Source of the DNA: Acidimicrobiaceae bacterium
GTDB lineage: Bacteria; Actinomycetota; Acidimicrobiia; Acidimicrobiales; RAAP-2
Assembly (NCBI GenBank): GCA_003164275.1
Contig: PLSY01000392.1
Span: forward strand, 32,754-96,753
Length of the DNA stretch: 64,000 nucleotides
Direction: 5' to 3'
Shown here: one piece after another, positions 9,020-17,925 of the stretch
Layout: the number at the start of each line of letters is the position of its first letter
Numbering within the stretch: position 1 is the stretch's first letter
Translations under genes and position numbers: made by a program
The notes under the pieces: model-generated
What the model was told of the DNA's origin: nothing
The model's database searches: none
Seen by the model: the letters and a program-made list of their open reading frames with translations, nothing else

Positions 9020-9046
9020 GTGCATCACGCCCTGGCGACCGGGGCC

Positions 9047-9979
9047 TCAGGCGGTGGCGGAGCGGAAGGCGGTAACCACCTCGTGGAAGTACTCACTGGC
9101 CGCCTCGTGCCCATCCGGGGGCACGAGCACGATACGGAAGTCGGTCACCCCGGCCGCTGCCTGCCGGGCCACCGGCTCCATGGTCTTTTCGAGGTCCAGC
9201 TTGCCGGTGTCGTCCTTTGCCGCCCGCAGGTTGCCGACCACGCCGAGGTCGGAGGGATCGCGCCCGAACTCGGCCACCGACTTGCGCATGCGGGCGATCC
9301 CCTGTTCGATGTCGGCGGCATCGTCACCCCAGGGGATCCACCCTGAGCCGTAGGTGGCCAGCCGCTCCATCGATCTGGCGTTGATCGTTCCGCTGGTCCA
9401 GATGGGCACGCCGCCCGGCTGGACGGGCTTCGGCATCTGGTGGATGTTGGCGAAGGCCAGCTCGTCGCTCTGGTAGCTGGCCCGGTCGTTGCGCCACAGG
9501 GTCTGGCACACCTCGAGGGTGTGGTTGAGGAGGCGGCCGCGACCCTCGAAGGACAGGCCGGCGGCCTCGTACTCCTCACGCTGCCACCCCACCCCGACGC
9601 CGATGTCCAGCCTGCCGTTCGACAGCACGTCGATGGTGGCAGCCATCTTGGCCAGCACCACCGGCCGTCTGAGGGCGGCGATCAAGATGTTGGTGGCGAA
9701 GCGCATCTGGGTGGTGACCGCAGTCAGATGGGCGATGGTGGTGATCGGGTCGAGCCAGGCCCCGTCGGGTCCGGTCGGCTGCTTGCCGCCCTTCGCACCC
9801 CCGTTGGCCGGGTTGTCGTAGGCCTCGAGGTTCTCCCCGAAGACGACGTGATCGGACATGACCAGGCGGTCGACGCCGCCGGCGTCGGCCGCCCGGGCGA
9901 AGTCAACCAGATAGGACCAGTCCTGGGCGCTCTCGGCCGTGAAGGTCTTCAGTCCTGTCGATAGCTGCGGGTTTGCCAT
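9047..9979 (-). CDS. LLM-class F420-dependent oxidoreductase
   Basis: A 310-residue luciferase-like TIM-barrel protein of the F420-binding branch. Features include DRLVMSDHVVFGENLEAY near residue 35, TQMRFATNILIAALRRPVVLAK, and the family hallmark VLSNGRLDIGVGVGWQREEYEAAG. It probably moves a hydride between F420 and a catabolic alcohol, ketone or enoyl compound. I start it at ATG 9979 (MANPQLSTG), the start that fits the family; the upstream in-frame extension is unrelated. It is the last gene of a reverse operon behind an SDR and an NTF2-like gene. Confidence 0.85.
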   Translation of the reverse strand: MANPQLSTGLKTFTAESAQDWSYLVDFARAADAGGVDRLVMSDHVVFGENLEAYDNPANGGAKGGKQPTGPDGAWLDPITTIAHLTAVTTQMRFATNILIAALRRPVVLAKMAATIDVLSNGRLDIGVGVGWQREEYEAAGLSFEGRGRLLNHTLEVCQTLWRNDRASYQSDELAFANIHQMPKPVQPGGVPIWTSGTINARSMERLATYGSGWIPWGDDAADIEQGIARMRKSVAEFGRDPSDLGVVGNLRAAKDDTGKLDLEKTMEPVARQAAAGVTDFRIVLVPPDGHEAASEYFHEVVTAFRSATA

Positions 9980-10034
9980 GGATCTCCCTCGGGTGGTTGG
10001 AATGCGGTCTTTGCCATCGGCTCGTGTCTGTGGA

Positions 10035-10862
10035 TCACGACGCCGGATAGGCCTCTTTCGACTGAGTCTGCCAGTCAGGCATGGGATAGAACTGGCTCTG
10101 GTCGGGGAAGGCCCGCAGCGTGTGCCCGCCATCCACGGTCAGCAGCTGCCCGGTCACCCAGGACGACTCGGGGCCGGCCATGTAGCGGATGGCCTGGGCG
10201 ATGTCGTCGACCTCACCCGACCGGTGCAGGGCCTGGCCGGCCAAGAACGCGTCGATCACGTCCTCTCGGGCGAACAGGCCGGCCGTCCCCGGAGTACGGG
10301 TCAGTCCGGGCTGCACCGAGTTGACCCTGATGCCGGCCTCGCCGAGCTCGTCGGCTGCCACCCGCACCAGCTGGTCGACGGCGGCCTTGCCGGCGCTGTA
10401 GGAGGCGAGGAACCGGGACGAGAAGACGGCGGCCGTCGACGACACGGCCACGAAAGATCCCCCGCCGGCTCTCACCATGGCCTGGCCGGCGTACTTGAGA
10501 AAGAGGAAGACCGGGCGAACATTCTGGTCGACCTCGTTGATGAACTGGTCGTCCCCGTAGAGCAAGACCGGACTGTAGGAGCCCCCTCCGGGAACGACCA
10601 CGGCGATGTCCAGGCGGCCCTCGTCCGACGCCGCGTCGACGGCGGCCCGCACGTCGTCGGCACTGTTGGCGTCACAGACGGCGACGCTGACGGTCAGGCC
10701 CTCGCCCTCCAAGGCATCCTTGGCTTGGAGCAGCTTCTCCTCGGTGCGTCCGGCGATGGTCACCTCGGACCCGTCAGCGGCCAGCAACCGTGCCGTGCCG
10801 AGCCCGATCCCGCTCCCCCCGCCGACGACGATGGCCCGTTTCCCCTGTAGTGCGTCTGACAT
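10035..10862 (-). CDS. Short-chain dehydrogenase/reductase (SDR)
   Basis: A classical SDR of 275 residues that should oxidise or reduce an alcohol/ketone with NAD(P). The Rossmann motif GGGSGIG is at residues 14-20 and the catalytic residues are S141/S142, Y155 and K159 (YSAGK). The typical NAG segment is replaced by PGGGSYSP near 91-98, an unusual variant. It sits 16 bases downstream of the NTF2-like gene and 55 bases upstream of the LLM start, which suggests one transcript. Confidence 0.9.
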   Translation of the reverse strand: MSDALQGKRAIVVGGGSGIGLGTARLLAADGSEVTIAGRTEEKLLQAKDALEGEGLTVSVAVCDANSADDVRAAVDAASDEGRLDIAVVVPGGGSYSPVLLYGDDQFINEVDQNVRPVFLFLKYAGQAMVRAGGGSFVAVSSTAAVFSSRFLASYSAGKAAVDQLVRVAADELGEAGIRVNSVQPGLTRTPGTAGLFAREDVIDAFLAGQALHRSGEVDDIAQAIRYMAGPESSWVTGQLLTVDGGHTLRAFPDQSQFYPMPDWQTQSKEAYPAS

Positions 10863-10878
10863 GGTGTTCCCCTCAGCT

Positions 10879-11343
10879 TCAGGATGTCTCGAGTGCGGCG
10901 TGGAGCTCGGTCCAGTCGACCTGGACCAGGCGATCGGCTATCAGCCACTTCTGGCCGGGGTCGCGCCGGTAGCGGTCTTGGTACCGGATGAGCATGACGA
11001 AATCGAGGCCACCGTGGATCCCCGGGCTCAGGTGGCGAGCCGTGCAGTACACCTCGCCCTCGGCCTCGTCCCCGGTGACGTGCACGAGGTGGTTCCCGAT
11101 GAAGTGGAAGGTCTTCTCGTAGCGAGAGATCACCGAAGGGACCACACCGATCTCCTCGTGGCCGGTCCGGGTCGAGATGACCTCTTCGCCGTCCGGGCCC
11201 GGACGGAACACCCGGAGCGTCGCCTCGGCGTGGAAGGCACTGAGGAACAGGTCGCGGTCACGTCGGTCGACGCCGGCGGCATAGCGGGCGGCCAGGGCCC
11301 CGATGGCCTGGATATCACCGGGCTGACTGTCACTACTGGCCAT
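10879..11343 (-). CDS. NTF2-like/SnoaL-type protein
   Basis: A 154-residue alpha+beta barrel protein of the NTF2-like superfamily. The opening helix (IGALAARYAAGVDRRD), the FHAEAT strand, the FHFIGNHLVHV segment and the terminal W-LIADR strand fit this fold. Members include ketosteroid isomerase-like and dehydratase enzymes, so it may isomerise or dehydrate a pathway intermediate. It is the first gene of the reverse operon and diverges from the IclR gene. A related protein is encoded at 23675-24208. Confidence 0.75.
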   Translation of the reverse strand: MASSDSQPGDIQAIGALAARYAAGVDRRDRDLFLSAFHAEATLRVFRPGPDGEEVISTRTGHEEIGVVPSVISRYEKTFHFIGNHLVHVTGDEAEGEVYCTARHLSPGIHGGLDFVMLIRYQDRYRRDPGQKWLIADRLVQVDWTELHAALETS

Positions 11344-11388
11344 GGTTCCCCCTGCACTCGGCGTCCGATTCCCGACCGCCTGCTAGTC

Positions 11389-11406
11389 TGTCTCGCATAC
11401 TAGACA
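11389..11406. promoter_or_regulatory. Inverted repeat in the IclR divergent region
   Basis: TGTCT and AGACA (5-base arms, 8-base spacer) lie between the NTF2-like gene start (11343) and the IclR start, with a CATACT hexamer inside. The location fits an IclR-type operator controlling both directions, but the arms are short. Confidence 0.3.
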
Positions 11407-11545
11407 CTCGTCATTCCTGCACGACAAGGTATACCACGCCAGGCCTGCGACCCGGGAGGCGTTCCCTGACCGGAGTGGGCCTCGGTCGCCCCTCGAGCTG
11501 TGCACGTGGGTGGGGACCCGGTCGATCGGGGTCGGCGTGCCTGTG

Positions 11546-12406
11546 ATGCCTGCTCCGTCGGTGACGAGGGCCGCCAGGCTCCTCGCCGAGCTGGCTGCCC
11601 ACCCTGACGATGACGCCACCCTGTCGCAACTGGCCCGCCGGCTACAGATCAACAAGACGTCCTGTCAGAGCCTCCTGCTCGCCCTCGTGGACGAGGGCCT
11701 CGTCATCCGGGGGAGCGACCGCAGGTACAGGCTCGGATCCGGTCTTATCTCGTTGGGCGAGGCGGCCAAGGCCTCACTCCGGGTTCCCGAGTTGGTCGAG
11801 CCGGAGTTGCTCGGCCTCAGCGGTGAGTTCGGTGTGACTGCGTTGTCAGGAGTCCGGTCAGGTCACGATCTCGTCCTCATTGCCACCCATGAGGTGATGG
11901 ACCCCTTGGGCCTGGGCATCCGTCTCGGACAACGCCTCCCCCTCCAGGCCCCGTTCGGCCCGGTCTATCTGGCCTGGGAGGCGCCCTCGGCCGTCGAGGC
12001 ATGGATTGCCCGCTCGGACCCGCCGCTCGACCACGTCGAGCGGGACGAGGCCCACGAGGTCCTTCGACGCGTCCGCAGCCGCGGCTGCAGCATCACCGTG
12101 AGACGGCCGGACAGCCAGAGGGCGACAGCCGTCGAGCCGGGAGGGAACAGCCGAGACCCGTCGGGTCCGTCGAAGTCCCGTCGGATCCACATGGAGTATC
12201 CGGGCCCGACGGAGGGAGTCCCGGGATGGAGCCTGCTCGGAGTCGGGGCTCCCGTCTTCGGACGAGCCGGCGAGATGGTCTGCTCGGTGGCGGTGACCGC
12301 CTTCCCCTTCCCTCTCGGTCCGGTCGAGATCGACCACGTGGCGGCGCGGGTCATGGCCTCAGCCTCCACCATCACCCGAACGCTCGGCGGCGGTCCCGTA
12401 CCGTGA
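11546..12406 (+). CDS. IclR-family transcriptional regulator
   Basis: A 286-residue regulator with an N-terminal winged helix-turn-helix (TRAARLLAELAAHP, ATLSQLARRLQINKTSC) and a C-terminal effector domain that includes LGLGIRLGQRLPLQAPFGPV and the late MVCSVAVTAFP segment. Family members control aromatic and terpenoid catabolism, often as activators. It is divergent from the NTF2-like/SDR/LLM operon and is the obvious candidate to regulate it. ATG 11546 is my choice; an in-frame GTG at 11510 would add 12 residues. Confidence 0.85.
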   Translation: MPAPSVTRAARLLAELAAHPDDDATLSQLARRLQINKTSCQSLLLALVDEGLVIRGSDRRYRLGSGLISLGEAAKASLRVPELVEPELLGLSGEFGVTALSGVRSGHDLVLIATHEVMDPLGLGIRLGQRLPLQAPFGPVYLAWEAPSAVEAWIARSDPPLDHVERDEAHEVLRRVRSRGCSITVRRPDSQRATAVEPGGNSRDPSGPSKSRRIHMEYPGPTEGVPGWSLLGVGAPVFGRAGEMVCSVAVTAFPFPLGPVEIDHVAARVMASASTITRTLGGGPVP

Positions 12407-12645
12407 CCACGTCCTCTGTCTCATCGGGCCGGACTCCGTCTCGACCGCCCTACAGGATGCACTGGTCATCGGCAGGGAGATCAACCCCTCCCTGCTAGCG
12501 GAGGCCGGTCGACACCGAGGACCCATTGAGGCTGGGTCCGATTCCCGCGGTGACGACCCAGCCGCAGCCCATGCATCGGCCGTGCGAGCGAGGCAGTATG
12601 GGGTGGGGCTGCGTTCCGCCCCTTCCGAAACTAGAAGGAGGCACC

Positions 12646-13575
12646 GTGCTTCAAGTCGCTCCGGAGATCGCCCCGTTGGTCTCGACGTTCCCCATCCAGG
12701 ACCTGGACCCCGAGTCCCTCGCTGCCATCCGCCAGGGAATGGGTGCCATTCCCGTTGACCTCTCCGACGCCGTGAAGCGTGAGGACATCGTCGTTCCGGG
12801 CAGCCCGGACGTGGTCATCCGGGTCCACCGCCCCGTTGGAGTCGAAGGCCCGCTCCCCTGCTACTACGCCATCCACGGAGGCGGCTACGTCATGGGCAGC
12901 AATGCCATGGACGACGCCCGCTTCGATGCCTGGTGCCCGAAGTTCCAATGCGTCGGAGTCTCCGTCGAGTACCGGCTGGCCCCCGAGACTCCCTATCCCG
13001 GTCCCCTCGACGACTGCTATCTCGGGCTCAAGTGGGTCTACGAGCACCACGAGGAGATCGGCGTCCTTCCCGATCACATCGGTATCGGAGGGGTCAGCGC
13101 AGGAGGGGGCTTGGCTGCCGCTCTCGCCCTCCTGGCCCGGGACCGGGGCGAGGTGCCGCTGCGCTTCCAACTCCTCGACTGCCCCATGCTCGACGACCGC
13201 CAGACCACCCCTTCCAGCCAGCTCGACGGGCTGCACGTGTGGAGTCGTCACTCGAACACCTTCGGCTGGCAGGCCTATCTCGGCGACCTCTACGGGGCCG
13301 ACCACGTTCCCGCCTACGCAGCCGCGGCCCGGGCCACCGACCTCACGGGGTTGCCGCCGGCCTACGTGTGTGTCGGGGGTGTCGACGGGTTCCGGGACGA
13401 GGACATCGACTACGCCACCCGGCTCAACCAGGCCGGGGTGCCGTGTGACCTCCACGTCTTCTCCGGCGCTCCCCATGGCGTGATGATGTTCACCGAGTCG
13501 TCAGTGGCCAAGCGCTATGCCGAGAGCTCGCTGGCCTGGGTGGGTGAGCAGCTCCGAGCAGGTTCCGTCGACTGA
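12646..13575 (+). CDS. Alpha/beta hydrolase, hormone-sensitive lipase (HSL) type
   Basis: A 309-residue carboxylesterase of the HSL family. It has the oxyanion-hole motif HGGGY near residue 76, the nucleophile elbow GVSAGGG near 152, an aspartate in GVDGFRDED and a late histidine in GAPHGVM. The esterase should hydrolyse short- or medium-chain esters or lactones in the cytosol. The GTG start at 12646 is clear from AGAAGGAGG immediately upstream; the in-frame ATGs further upstream have no homologous sequence. It stands alone, 239 bases after the IclR gene, in an interval where I see no other feature. Confidence 0.9.
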   Translation: MLQVAPEIAPLVSTFPIQDLDPESLAAIRQGMGAIPVDLSDAVKREDIVVPGSPDVVIRVHRPVGVEGPLPCYYAIHGGGYVMGSNAMDDARFDAWCPKFQCVGVSVEYRLAPETPYPGPLDDCYLGLKWVYEHHEEIGVLPDHIGIGGVSAGGGLAAALALLARDRGEVPLRFQLLDCPMLDDRQTTPSSQLDGLHVWSRHSNTFGWQAYLGDLYGADHVPAYAAAARATDLTGLPPAYVCVGGVDGFRDEDIDYATRLNQAGVPCDLHVFSGAPHGVMMFTESSVAKRYAESSLAWVGEQLRAGSVD

Positions 13576-13587
13576 GCGCCTGCTCAG
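13572..13587. terminator. Small hairpin at the esterase stop codon
   Basis: CTGAGC and GCTCAG form perfect 6-base arms around GCCT. The left arm contains the esterase stop codon (TGA 13573-13575). It could end transcription toward the converging PPOX gene. The rest of the 176-base convergent gap shows nothing I can name. Confidence 0.35.
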
Positions 13588-13751
13588 CTCCCCCCTGGCC
13601 GGAGCCGCTCGACGTTGCCCATTCCTTCCCGGGGGGGGACGGCGACGAGCTCGAGGACCTCGCTGTCCTCCTTGCGGCTCAGAGTGTGGCCCCTCGGGAA
13701 GCGATGGACCTCGTTCGCTGGCTGTGGGGCGGCCCGCTCGGGGCGGAGCTC

Positions 13752-14249
13752 CTAGAGGAACTGCGCCGTCGAGCCGGCGACCGGCATTTCGCCCATGCCC
13801 AGCTTGCGGTGGTCCCACGAACGGGTCCGCTCGACATCGATCCTCACGGCGACCCGCTTGTGGAGCATGACCTCCACCATTGGCTTCAGCTCCTCGGTGT
13901 ACTCACCCATGTAGCGCTCGAAGATACTGACACCGACCTTCCAGAGGGCGTCAGCGTCGTCCACGACCACGCCCCGGCCTTCAAAGGAGACTCCGCGCAG
14001 CGTCCCGTAGGTGAGACCGTCGTCGGCGAGAAACGTCACCCGGTCGTCGCGTCGCAGATTGGCCACCTTCTGCGACTTCGCCTTCGTCTCGATCCAGATC
14101 TGGCCGTCGATGACGGCGTACCACATGGCCACCAAGTGGGGGACTCCGCTCGGGCCGATGGAGGCGAGCGTCCCGGTACGGTTCTGGACGAGGAACTCGG
14201 CGATTTCCTCATCGGTCAGGGCGATCGATGCTCGTTGATTCTCACTCAT
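13752..14249 (-). CDS. PPOX-class (F420-type) flavoprotein/split beta-barrel protein
   Basis: A 165-residue split beta-barrel protein. TGTLASIGPSGVPHLVAMWYAVIDGQIWIETKAKSQK reads as the pyridoxamine-phosphate-oxidase-like fold, in the subgroup that commonly uses F420H2 in actinobacteria. It may reduce an enone, quinone or nitro compound. It is downstream of a crotonase gene and a KstR-like regulator on the same strand, 84 bases from the crotonase stop, so it may belong to that unit. Confidence 0.8.
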   Translation of the reverse strand: MSENQRASIALTDEEIAEFLVQNRTGTLASIGPSGVPHLVAMWYAVIDGQIWIETKAKSQKVANLRRDDRVTFLADDGLTYGTLRGVSFEGRGVVVDDADALWKVGVSIFERYMGEYTEELKPMVEVMLHKRVAVRIDVERTRSWDHRKLGMGEMPVAGSTAQFL

Positions 14250-14333
14250 GGTCCATTCCTTCTGTTGTCGTATTCGTCGGTGTGTACGTCAAGGCTGTCT
14301 CATGACCCGGATGCGCCGGCCAGGCCGCACAGA

Positions 14334-15083
14334 TCAGTGGCCAGTCCAGTTGGCCGGTCGCTTCTCGAAGAAGGCGCTGATGCCCTCCCTCACGTCAACG
14401 CTGGCCACTAGGCGGCCGTGGGCAGCGTCCGACCGGGACCACATCTGCGTCTCGTCCCCGTTTGCCTCGGCGTTGATCAGTCCCAGCGCCTCCCGGACGG
14501 CCAGAGGTGCATTGCCGCAGACCCGGTCGGCCAACGTGAGCGCGCCGGCGAGGGCCTCACCGGGAGCGGTGACCAGATTGACGAACCCGAGTCGTTCGGC
14601 CCGCTCGGCGCTGAGGTTCTGCGCGGTGAGCAGCATCTCCCGAGCCACGTTCAAGGGGAGGGCGCGTGCCACCCTGAAGGCGCCCCCGAAGTCGGGCATC
14701 AGCCCCCGTCTGACCTCGGGGAGCCCGAACTCGGCCTCGGCGGAGGCCACCACCAGGTCGCAGCACAGCACCAGCTCCATCCCGCCGCCCAGCGCATAGC
14801 CTTCGACGGCGGCGATCAGCGGCTTCGACCGCTGCCGCGTGATGAGACCCACCAGTCCGCCGCGCTCGGTGGGCTCCCCGGGGCCGCCGGCCAAGTCGGC
14901 ACCGGCGGAGAAGACCCTCTCTCCTCCGGTGAGCACACCACACCAAAGCTCGGGGTCATCCTCCAACTCGTTCATGGCCGCGTCGATCCCTGCGGTGATG
15001 TCCGCGTTCAGGGCGTTCCGCTTGGCCTCCCGGTCCATGGTGACGACCAGGGTCCGACCGTGGCGGCTGGTCGAGACGGTCAA
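14334..15083 (-). CDS. Enoyl-CoA hydratase/isomerase (crotonase)
   Basis: A 249-residue crotonase with both catalytic glutamates in place: one in GGGMELVL and one in FGLPEVRRGLMPD. It should hydrate or isomerise an enoyl-CoA in beta-oxidation. The opening VSTSRHGRTLVVTMDREAKRNALN is typical for the family. The best start is TTG 15083; the frame runs on to 15728, but that part overlaps the TetR gene and is not crotonase-like. It follows the TetR gene by 76 bases on the same strand. Confidence 0.85.
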   Translation of the reverse strand: MTVSTSRHGRTLVVTMDREAKRNALNADITAGIDAAMNELEDDPELWCGVLTGGERVFSAGADLAGGPGEPTERGGLVGLITRQRSKPLIAAVEGYALGGGMELVLCCDLVVASAEAEFGLPEVRRGLMPDFGGAFRVARALPLNVAREMLLTAQNLSAERAERLGFVNLVTAPGEALAGALTLADRVCGNAPLAVREALGLINAEANGDETQMWSRSDAAHGRLVASVDVREGISAFFEKRPANWTGH

Positions 15084-15159
15084 GGCCTCGTGGCCTTTGA
15101 TCGACGACGCCCTCTGGCGCCAGCACGCAGCTCGCCCTCGTTCAGCTCTCTCATTGTCC

Positions 15160-15825
15160 TCATCTCGATGTCGCTGTCTGTGTTTCTGTCGATGTCTGGG
15201 TCGGGCCGTCCGGTGGAACGAGTAGCAGCTCGACTGCGTCCTCCAGCATCCGGTAGACGTCGGAGATGAGCAGACGGCCCCCCGACCAGGCCCGCAGACC
15301 GGAGTCGAGGACAGCTTCCACCACCCGAACGATACGGGCGGCGATGGCCGGTTCCATCCCTTCGAGCACTCCGAGAAAGACCTCGGAGGTGGCCTCGTCG
15401 ATCCGGTTGAGGACTGCCGCCGCTCCGGGATCGTCCGAGGCGGCCAGCCGGGTGACCAACTTGCCGATCTGCGGTCGCTTCTCGAACGCCCCCAAGGTTC
15501 GTCGGAGGGCGTCCAACAGGCGATCGGCCGGCGACTCCCCGACCAGCGGACTTCGGGTGATTGAGGATCGGAGGGTCGCTGCCCGCTGGACGAGCACTTC
15601 GGCGAACAGGTGCTCTTTGGAGGCGAAGTAGTGGTAGACGGTCCCGAGCGCCACTGACGACTCCTCGGCCACCTCGCGCATGTGAATACGTTCGTAGTCG
15701 CGCCGGTCGAGGAGGGCCAAGGCGGCATCCACGATCCGCTGTCGACGGGCCGCTTGGTTGGCGCTCAGACAGGTCGCCTGACCGTCCCCGCACGCAGGGG
15801 AGGCGACATTCACCCCCGTCGCCAT
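15160..15825 (-). CDS. TetR-family regulator, KstR-like
   Basis: A 221-residue TetR regulator. The helix-turn-helix is RREYERIHMREV-type: MREVAEESSVALGTVYHYFASKEHLF lies near residues 49-74 (here the first helix reads YERIHMREV). The C-terminal part (RLLDALRRTLGAFEKRP, then SDVYRMLEDAVELLL) follows the pattern I remember for KstR, the repressor of sterol catabolism. It probably represses its own operon with the crotonase and PPOX genes and perhaps the divergent nitronate monooxygenase. The ligand is likely an acyl-CoA. The KstR relationship is from memory of the sequence and is not proven. Confidence 0.8.
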   Translation of the reverse strand: MATGVNVASPACGDGQATCLSANQAARRQRIVDAALALLDRRDYERIHMREVAEESSVALGTVYHYFASKEHLFAEVLVQRAATLRSSITRSPLVGESPADRLLDALRRTLGAFEKRPQIGKLVTRLAASDDPGAAAVLNRIDEATSEVFLGVLEGMEPAIAARIVRVVEAVLDSGLRAWSGGRLLISDVYRMLEDAVELLLVPPDGPTQTSTETQTATSR

Positions 15826-16147
15826 CGGCCCGTTGGTCGGTCCATGGGCAAACGAGCTCCCGGGGCGACGGTCCTGCCGACTGCGCCGTGCATGGCTGTG
15901 CGGTTCACGACGACCCTTCCCCTGTCCGGTGGTAGAACTAAAACTAGAATCTAATATTAGTGGACGACCGGCCGAGTCGCACGACGGCTGGACAGAAATG
16001 GAGCGCCCACCGTGTCACCAGCGACTGCCTCCCCACGATGACGTCCGGCGAGCCCCCGGATCGAGGGCCATCCTTCACCAGGACCGAGGAGACCACCGAG
16101 TTGTCATCCCGGCGCGAACCCACCGGCGCGCTCGGTGCCGGTGTCTG
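15826..16147. other. Divergent intergenic region with an A/T-rich operator-like island
   Basis: A 322-base region between the TetR gene and the nitronate monooxygenase gene. Around 15930-15962 the sequence is strikingly A/T-rich for this genome and holds the shared 12-mer GTGGTAGAACTA and the palindrome CTAATATTAG. A 62-codon frame at 15960-16148 (GTG start) ends in TGATG, overlapping the monooxygenase start. It has no recognisable domain; it could be a leader peptide but I do not call it a gene. Confidence 0.5.
15929..15960. promoter_or_regulatory. Candidate TetR operator: GTGGTAGAACTA plus palindrome CTAATATTAG
   Basis: The segment combines the 12-mer at 15929-15940, a second related box AAACTAGAAT at 15941-15950 and a perfect 10-base palindrome at 15951-15960. 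The dyad can be extended imperfectly to ACTA...TAGT. It lies about 100 bases before the TetR start and about 190 before the nitronate monooxygenase start, a suitable place for autoregulation and divergent control. Confidence 0.45.
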
Positions 16148-17011
16148 ATGGCGATCGCTCCCCTCGAATTCAGCCGGCTCACCCTCCCGGTGATTGCCGC
16201 CCCCATGACGTCGGTGTCCACCCCCGAGCTGGTCGGCGCAGCCTGCGCCGCCGGGGTGGTCGGAGCGTTCCCGACGTCCAACCCGAGGTCGGCGTCCGAA
16301 CTGGATGAGTGGCTGGAGCGCATCGCAGCCGAGACCGCGTCCCGCTCGACCTCAGTCCGACCAGGCCCGGTGGCCGCCAATCTGATCGTCCACCGGAGCA
16401 ACCAGAGGCTCGCTGACGACCTGGCATGCATCGGTGCCCACGGGGTGGACATCGCCATCACCAGTGTCGGCAACCCCCTGCCCGTCTTGGCTGACCTCCA
16501 TGCGGCCGGTTGCCGCGTGCTGGCCGATGTGGCTTCGTTGGCCCATGCGGAAAAGGCGCTGGCCGGCGGCGTCGACGGCCTTGTCCTACTGAGCGCCGGA
16601 GCCGGGGGGAACACCGGCTGGGCCAACCCCTTCGCCTTCGCCCGAGCTGTCCGGCGCTTCTACGATGGTCCGCTCGTACTGGCCGGGGGCATCAGCGACG
16701 GGACGTCGTTGTGGTCGGCTATCACCCTCGGCTACGACCTCGGCTACATGGGCACCAAGTTCATCGCCACACCCGAGAGCGGCGCTTCACCCGAGTGGAA
16801 GTCGGCCGTCGTCGAGTCCTCGCTCGACGACATCGACCTCGGGGTGTCCCCGTTCGGCATCTCGGCCAGCCTTCTGGCGTCGGTGGGCAGCGCCGGCCAC
16901 ACCGTGTCCGGGGTCACGGCCGAAGTCCCGGCCAAAGACGTCATCGAGGCGACCGCCGCAGAATGGCACGAAGCTCGCGCCACTACCCTTGCCAACCTCC
17001 TGGGGAGGTGA
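16148..17011 (+). CDS. Nitronate monooxygenase-like FMN protein (2-nitropropane dioxygenase family)
   Basis: A 287-residue TIM-barrel flavoprotein. It opens with LEFSRLTLPVIAAPMTSVSTPELVGAACAAG, and the FMN-binding region is visible as LLSAGAGGNTGWANP followed by LVLAGGISDG and LGYDLGYMGTKFIATPES. Related proteins oxidise alkyl nitronates with O2 or act as enoyl reductases. The length is slightly short for the family. Start ATG 16148 overlaps the stop of a short upstream frame. It diverges from the KstR-like regulator and converges on the SDR at 17071. Confidence 0.8.
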   Translation: MAIAPLEFSRLTLPVIAAPMTSVSTPELVGAACAAGVVGAFPTSNPRSASELDEWLERIAAETASRSTSVRPGPVAANLIVHRSNQRLADDLACIGAHGVDIAITSVGNPLPVLADLHAAGCRVLADVASLAHAEKALAGGVDGLVLLSAGAGGNTGWANPFAFARAVRRFYDGPLVLAGGISDGTSLWSAITLGYDLGYMGTKFIATPESGASPEWKSAVVESSLDDIDLGVSPFGISASLLASVGSAGHTVSGVTAEVPAKDVIEATAAEWHEARATTLANLLGR

Positions 17012-17070
17012 GGCCCCCCTCGTAGAGTAAGTGCGGGATCGGCCAGAGTCCGAAAGGAACCGGGTGATCT

Positions 17071-17880
17071 TCAACGATTGAGCTTGCCGAGGTCGACGCG
17101 CACCTGTCCCCCTGTCATGGTCTTGGCATCGTCGGAGGCAAGGAAGGCGACGACGCTCGAGACGTCTTCGGGTTCCATGAGGCGCACCGGCAGGCCGTTC
17201 ATGAACACCGGGCCAAGGGTCTCTGCCTTCAAGGCCACCATGGCCCCGAGGTCGGGCTCATGGGCCATATCGGTCTCTACGCCGGTCGGATGGATGGAGT
17301 TCACCCGGATGCTGTACTCGGCAAGCTCGTTGGCCAGGCATCTGGCGATGCCCACTACCCCGTGTTTGGCCGCCGTGTAGCCGACGGTGAAGGGTTGGCC
17401 GTAGAGGCCGGCCACCGAACTCGTGAGGATGATCGAACCGCCGTCACCTTGGCTGATCATGGTCGGGATGGCCGCCTTGGCCGTGTGCCAGACACCGGTC
17501 AGGTTGACATCGATGACCTCCCGCCACTGCTCGTCGGTCATCTCCCAGGAGTTCCCGATGTTGAGGATCCCGGCGTTGGCGACGACGATGTCGACCCGAC
17601 CGAGCTCGGCCACCCCTTGGTCGAGGGCGCTCTGCAGCTCCTCCATGTCCCGGACGTCGGCCCGACGAGCGACGATCCGGCGCCCCTCCTTCTCCACCAG
17701 GGCGACCGTCTCCTCGAGGTCCTCGGGCGTGGCCGGGGGATAGTTGACCGTGTCGAATCCCGCGCACAGGTCGATGGCGATGATGTCCGCCCCCTCTGCG
17801 GCCAGCCGCACGGCATGGGCCCGACCCTGCCCCCGGGCCGCGCCCGTGATGAATGCCACCTTGCCGTCGAGACGACCCAT
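17071..17880 (-). CDS. Mycofactocin-type NAD-dependent SDR
   Basis: A 269-residue SDR with the Rossmann motif GAARGQG at residues 13-19, NAG at 102-104 and catalytic S154/S155, Y168 and K172. The combination of ARGQGRAHAVRLAAEGADIIAIDLC and the insertion YPPATPEDLEETVALVE is characteristic of SDRs that hold NAD tightly and pass electrons to mycofactocin. It probably oxidises an alcohol released by the Baeyer-Villiger and esterase steps. It is the last gene of the BVMO/aldehyde dehydrogenase/SDR operon. No mycofactocin biosynthesis gene is in the window. Confidence 0.88.
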   Translation of the reverse strand: MGRLDGKVAFITGAARGQGRAHAVRLAAEGADIIAIDLCAGFDTVNYPPATPEDLEETVALVEKEGRRIVARRADVRDMEELQSALDQGVAELGRVDIVVANAGILNIGNSWEMTDEQWREVIDVNLTGVWHTAKAAIPTMISQGDGGSIILTSSVAGLYGQPFTVGYTAAKHGVVGIARCLANELAEYSIRVNSIHPTGVETDMAHEPDLGAMVALKAETLGPVFMNGLPVRLMEPEDVSSVVAFLASDDAKTMTGGQVRVDLGKLNR

Positions 17881-17925
17881 CGGTTCCCCCTTGTTGGTTG
17901 TCGGGCCCTCGGCCCTCTTGTCGGC

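Noticed and set aside
8160..9353. A 397-codon plus-strand frame
   Set aside because: It overlaps the CoA-transferase, thioesterase and LLM genes in other frames and is Arg/Gly/Pro-rich without a domain.
15960..16148. A 62-codon frame ending TGATG at the nitronate monooxygenase start
   Set aside because: The overlap is suggestive of coupling, but the protein has no recognisable feature and no ribosome-binding site. I note it only in the intergenic entry.
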